Of a stretch of 9,260 nucleotides of DNA, positions 6,563 through 9,260 are shown one piece after another (the stretch's first letter is position 1; every line of letters begins with the position of its first letter). Source of the DNA: Flavobacterium sp. (GTDB taxonomy: Bacteria; Bacteroidota; Bacteroidia; Flavobacteriales; Flavobacteriaceae); the NCBI GenBank assembly GCA_030150335.1, contig JASLGC010000067.1:1-9260 (forward strand), in the 5' to 3' direction. The notes beneath the pieces are model-generated. The model did not search any database and was not told where the DNA came from. It saw nothing but the letters and a program-made list of their open reading frames with translations. The translations under genes and the position numbers were made by a program.

Positions 6563-8770
6563 ATGACAAACAAGTTAATAGGAGATTACAAGGCTGTATT
6601 AGATTTAGGAGAAATGAAGCTTGATTTAATAGCTCATATCTCAGCTGAATTTGAAGTAACGTTAGACTTGCCAACACAAGGAGCAATGGGTTTAGAGGCA
6701 ACGAATGTGGTATGTGATAATGACAACCTATCGTTTAGCGTTGCAGCAATGGGGCTTTCGTTTGAAGGTGCTTTGGAAGGAGAAAAATTAGTAGGGGTAA
6801 TCAAGCAAATGGGACAAGAAATTCCTGTTACTTTTGAGCCTACAGAGATTAAACTACCAGGTAACCCTGCTTTAGTTTCTACAGATGATGAGTTGCAAGC
6901 ATTGGCAAATCAAGAAAGAGGAACGTATAAATACAAGGTGGAAGATTACTTCCAACGTCCAAAATCGTCTGCTTTTCAGTTGTCGCCAAACGGAAAATAC
7001 TTGTCGTACCGCGAGAAAGATGACAATAATAAACGCCACGTTTACGTAAAAGAAATAGAAACAGGTGATGTACTTCGCGTGATTGAAGAAGGTGAGGAGT
7101 TGGTACGTGCGTACGGATGGATAAATGATGAACGCTTGGTGTACATCATGGACCAAGGTGGAGATGAGAATTACCACATCTACGCAGTGAATGTGGACGG
7201 ACAAAATAATATGGATTTAACGCCATTTGACAAGGTGCAAGCGGGTATTGTCAATATGCTGAAAGAGCAAAAAGACTACATCATTATTTCGATGAACTTA
7301 GACAATGCACAGGTGTTTGAACCTTATAAAATGAACATCAACACAGGAGAATACGTGAAGTTGTTTACCAATGACGACCCTGCGAATCCTATTGCTGATT
7401 ACGATTTTGACAAAGATGGTAACTTGAGAGGGTACTCTAAAATGTACAACGGGGTGCAATCGCAATATTTCTTCAAGGTGGACGGAGCAGAGGCATTTGA
7501 GTTGTTTCAAACAATCAATTGGTCTGACACGTTTTCAGTGATGGCTTTTAACTACGCATCAGACAACAAAGACGAGGCGTATGTGTTGACTAACTTAGAT
7601 TCTGACAAACAGCGCATTGTGTTGTACGACTTCAAAATGCGTCAGGTGGTAAAAGAAGTGTACGCCAACCCAGAGTTTGACGCATCTATCATTGGCTTGT
7701 CACGCAAGCGTAATTGGGAGATTGACTATTTAGGATACGAGGGAGAGAAAGTAATCATTGAACCCGTAAGTGAGACGTTCAAAAAGATATATGCCGATTT
7801 AGAAAGTCACTTTGGAGAGTACGAGTACTCTATCGTTGCTAAAACAGATATGGAAGACCGTTATTTAATCATTGTTCAAAGTGATAAATTATACGGAACG
7901 TATTACAATTACGACACTGCTACAAGTGCGGTGTCGCCTTTATATGATTTAATGCCACAGTTAAAAGAGGAGGACATGGCAGAGATGCGTCCTATTTCAT
8001 TTACAAGTAGAGATGGGATTAAACTACACGGGTATATCACATTGCCCAAAGCGGCAATAGAAGGAAAGAAAGTACCATTGATTGTGAATCCACATGGCGG
8101 ACCACAAGGGATTCGCGATAGTTGGGGCTTTAATCCAGAAACGCAATTGTTTGCAAGTAGAGGATATGCGACGTTGCAGGTAAACTTCCGTATTTCTGGA
8201 GGATATGGAAAAGAGTTCTTCAAATCTGGTTTCAAGCAAATTGGGCGTAAGGTGATGGATGATGTAGAGGATGGAGTACACTATGTAATTGAACAAGGTT
8301 GGGTAGATGCTGATAAGATAGCTATTTACGGGGCAAGTCACGGAGGATATGCTACATTGATGGGATTGATTAAAACACCTGATTTATACCGATGTGGAGT
8401 AGATTATGTAGGGGTGTCAAGCATCTTTACGTTCTTTGAGTCGTTCCCTGAATACTGGAAACCATACAAAGAGATGGTGAAGGAAATCTGGTATGACCTT
8501 GACAATCCAGAAGAACGAGAAATAGCAAAAGAGGTTTCTCCTGTTTACCAGTTAGACAAGATTACAAAACCGCTGTTTGTGGTACAAGGTGCAAATGACC
8601 CAAGGGTTAAAATTGCCGAGTCAGACCAAATTGTAGAAGCGTTAAGAGCGAAAGGATTTGAGGTGCCTTATATGGTTAAATACGATGAGGGACACGGGTT
8701 TTCAAAAGAAGAAAACAGTATTTCTTTTTACAAATGTATGATGGGGTTTGTATCAGAACACTTGAAATAA
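6563..8770 (+). CDS. S9 family serine peptidase with an extra N-terminal beta domain, no signal peptide seen
   Basis: This 735-residue protein is a second prolyl-oligopeptidase-clan (S9) peptidase. Residues 1-95 resemble the beta-rich domain found at the N terminus of many exported Bacteroidota alpha/beta hydrolases and serine hydrolases: IGDYKAVLDLG, then LDLPTQGAMGLEATNV, then IKQMGQEIPVTFE. Residues about 120-470 form the propeller (for example QLSPNGKYLSYREKD). The catalytic domain starts near 475 (SFTSRDGIKLHGYITLP) and has Ser592 in GASHGGY, Asp679 in GANDPRV and His711 in DEGHGF. HGGP near 512 is the usual oxyanion-side motif. The ATG at 6563 is fixed by an in-frame TGA at 6539-6541, and the N terminus MTNKLIGDY has no hydrophobic core, so the enzyme is probably cytoplasmic. 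It is a single gene with its own terminator. It is likely an oligo- or dipeptidyl peptidase; specificity cannot be read from the sequence. Confidence 0.94.
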   Translation: MTNKLIGDYKAVLDLGEMKLDLIAHISAEFEVTLDLPTQGAMGLEATNVVCDNDNLSFSVAAMGLSFEGALEGEKLVGVIKQMGQEIPVTFEPTEIKLPGNPALVSTDDELQALANQERGTYKYKVEDYFQRPKSSAFQLSPNGKYLSYREKDDNNKRHVYVKEIETGDVLRVIEEGEELVRAYGWINDERLVYIMDQGGDENYHIYAVNVDGQNNMDLTPFDKVQAGIVNMLKEQKDYIIISMNLDNAQVFEPYKMNINTGEYVKLFTNDDPANPIADYDFDKDGNLRGYSKMYNGVQSQYFFKVDGAEAFELFQTINWSDTFSVMAFNYASDNKDEAYVLTNLDSDKQRIVLYDFKMRQVVKEVYANPEFDASIIGLSRKRNWEIDYLGYEGEKVIIEPVSETFKKIYADLESHFGEYEYSIVAKTDMEDRYLIIVQSDKLYGTYYNYDTATSAVSPLYDLMPQLKEEDMAEMRPISFTSRDGIKLHGYITLPKAAIEGKKVPLIVNPHGGPQGIRDSWGFNPETQLFASRGYATLQVNFRISGGYGKEFFKSGFKQIGRKVMDDVEDGVHYVIEQGWVDADKIAIYGASHGGYATLMGLIKTPDLYRCGVDYVGVSSIFTFFESFPEYWKPYKEMVKEIWYDLDNPEEREIAKEVSPVYQLDKITKPLFVVQGANDPRVKIAESDQIVEALRAKGFEVPYMVKYDEGHGFSKEENSISFYKCMMGFVSEHLK

Positions 8771-8777
8771 TAGTATT

Positions 8778-8805
8778 AAGCTGCCTTTTTAAGGCAGCTT
8801 TTTTT
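8778..8805 (+). terminator. Intrinsic terminator of the second S9 peptidase
   Basis: A perfect 10-bp stem pairs AAGCTGCCTT (8778-8787) with AAGGCAGCTT (8791-8800) around a TTT loop. A run of T residues through 8805 follows. It begins 8 nt after the stop at 8770. Confidence 0.93.
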
Positions 8806-8941
8806 ATGCGTTGTTGTCATTTGTGCTGTACTGTCTATTTAAGTTAAAGTGTTGTTTGTACATCGTTATGACAGCTAATTTATCGTGCATATAAAGTACA
8901 TTTAGTAGAATTAATTGCTTTTATTTCTGTGTTTTATGCTT

Positions 8942-8949
8942 TATGTTTG
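8942..8949 (+). promoter_or_regulatory. Putative -7 element for the exported protein at the right edge
   Basis: TATGTTTG is a full match to the Bacteroidota -7 consensus TAnnTTTG and ends 18 nt before the ATG at 8968. A TTG at 8915-8917 lies 24 nt upstream of it, slightly longer than the usual spacing to a -33 element. The position and match make this the best promoter candidate in the window. Confidence 0.6.
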
Positions 8950-8967
8950 TGGTTTAAACACAACACA

Positions 8968-9260
8968 ATGAAATATATACTAATCGGAGTTTTGAGCCTA
9001 TTTAGCGTTTTAAGTGCTAATGCCCAAACTCCTAAGAACTATGTGGAAAACACACGCAATATTGCCAAAGGGAATATTGTTATGAATGAACTTGTGAAAA
9101 AAGGAGAGGATGCAACTGTAGTGAACTACTTTGACGGAATTTTCCCAACTACGAATACGGAAGGTTGGACAAGAAAAATGGTGATTAAAGGAGAGAAGCA
9201 GGACAAAAACTACATTGTAACAAGTGATGTTTTTACTAAGAATGCAGATGATAATACTAC
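8968..9260 (+). CDS. Exported protein of unknown function, 3' end cut by the window
   Basis: An ATG at 8968 opens a frame of 97 codons that runs off the right edge. The N terminus MKYILIGVLSLFSVLSANAQ is a textbook signal peptide, with cleavage expected after ANA at residue 19. The mature part seen so far (TPKNYVENTRNIAKGN...) is polar and lysine- and aspartate-rich, and includes YFDGIFPTTNTEGWTRK. I do not recognise the family, and too little is visible to place it. A good -7 element sits just upstream, and a terminator separates it from the peptidase before it, so it starts its own transcript. It has no Cys after the signal, so it is not a lipoprotein. Confidence 0.82.
   Translation, partial: MKYILIGVLSLFSVLSANAQTPKNYVENTRNIAKGNIVMNELVKKGEDATVVNYFDGIFPTTNTEGWTRKMVIKGEKQDKNYIVTSDVFTKNADDNT

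Noticed and set aside
7909..8341. Two overlapping minus-strand open frames of just over 100 codons
   Set aside because: They lie antisense to the catalytic domain of the second S9 peptidase, which has an intact triad and clear family motifs.

Overview
The window is an AT-rich chromosomal stretch that looks like a member of the Bacteroidota, most likely Flavobacteriaceae (a Myroides- or Flavobacterium-like genome). The evidence is the TAnnTTTG-type -7 promoter elements, start codons with no clear Shine-Dalgarno sequence, signal peptides that end in ...AQ, and two S9-family serine peptidases of the type common in this phylum. The genus is an inference. No mobile element, phage gene, CRISPR array, rRNA or tRNA was seen.

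Layout, left to right. (1) A large S9 prolyl-oligopeptidase-type peptidase on + (1-2686) has its 5' end outside the window and is followed by a strong hairpin terminator. (2) A convergent intergenic region (2687-3155) carries two copies of a 60-bp repeat, 81 bp apart. (3) A membrane GT2 glycosyltransferase on - (3156-4565) has its own terminator. (4) A gap of about 440 bp holds a hairpin and a degraded direct repeat but no convincing gene. (5) An exported metal-dependent amidohydrolase on - (5004-6329) resembles Xaa-Pro/Xaa-Arg dipeptidases and has its own terminator. (6) It is divergent from a second S9 peptidase on + (6563-8770), which carries an extra N-terminal beta domain, lacks a visible signal peptide and ends at a terminator. 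(7) The start of an exported protein of unknown function on + (8968-9260) is cut by the window end.

Each complete gene appears to be its own transcription unit: every one is followed by a hairpin, and -7-like elements lie in front of three of them. Three of the five genes are predicted peptide or dipeptide hydrolases, so the neighbourhood suggests peptide breakdown across compartments (two exported enzymes, one apparently cytoplasmic). No shared operon shows that they act together. The glycosyltransferase stands alone, without polysaccharide export or modification genes beside it.

No clearly new multi-gene system is visible. The least explained items are the 60-bp repeat pair, whose three differences all fall in one codon phase; the unusual domain fusion and apparent cytoplasmic location of the second S9 peptidase; and the charged low-complexity insertions in the first one.
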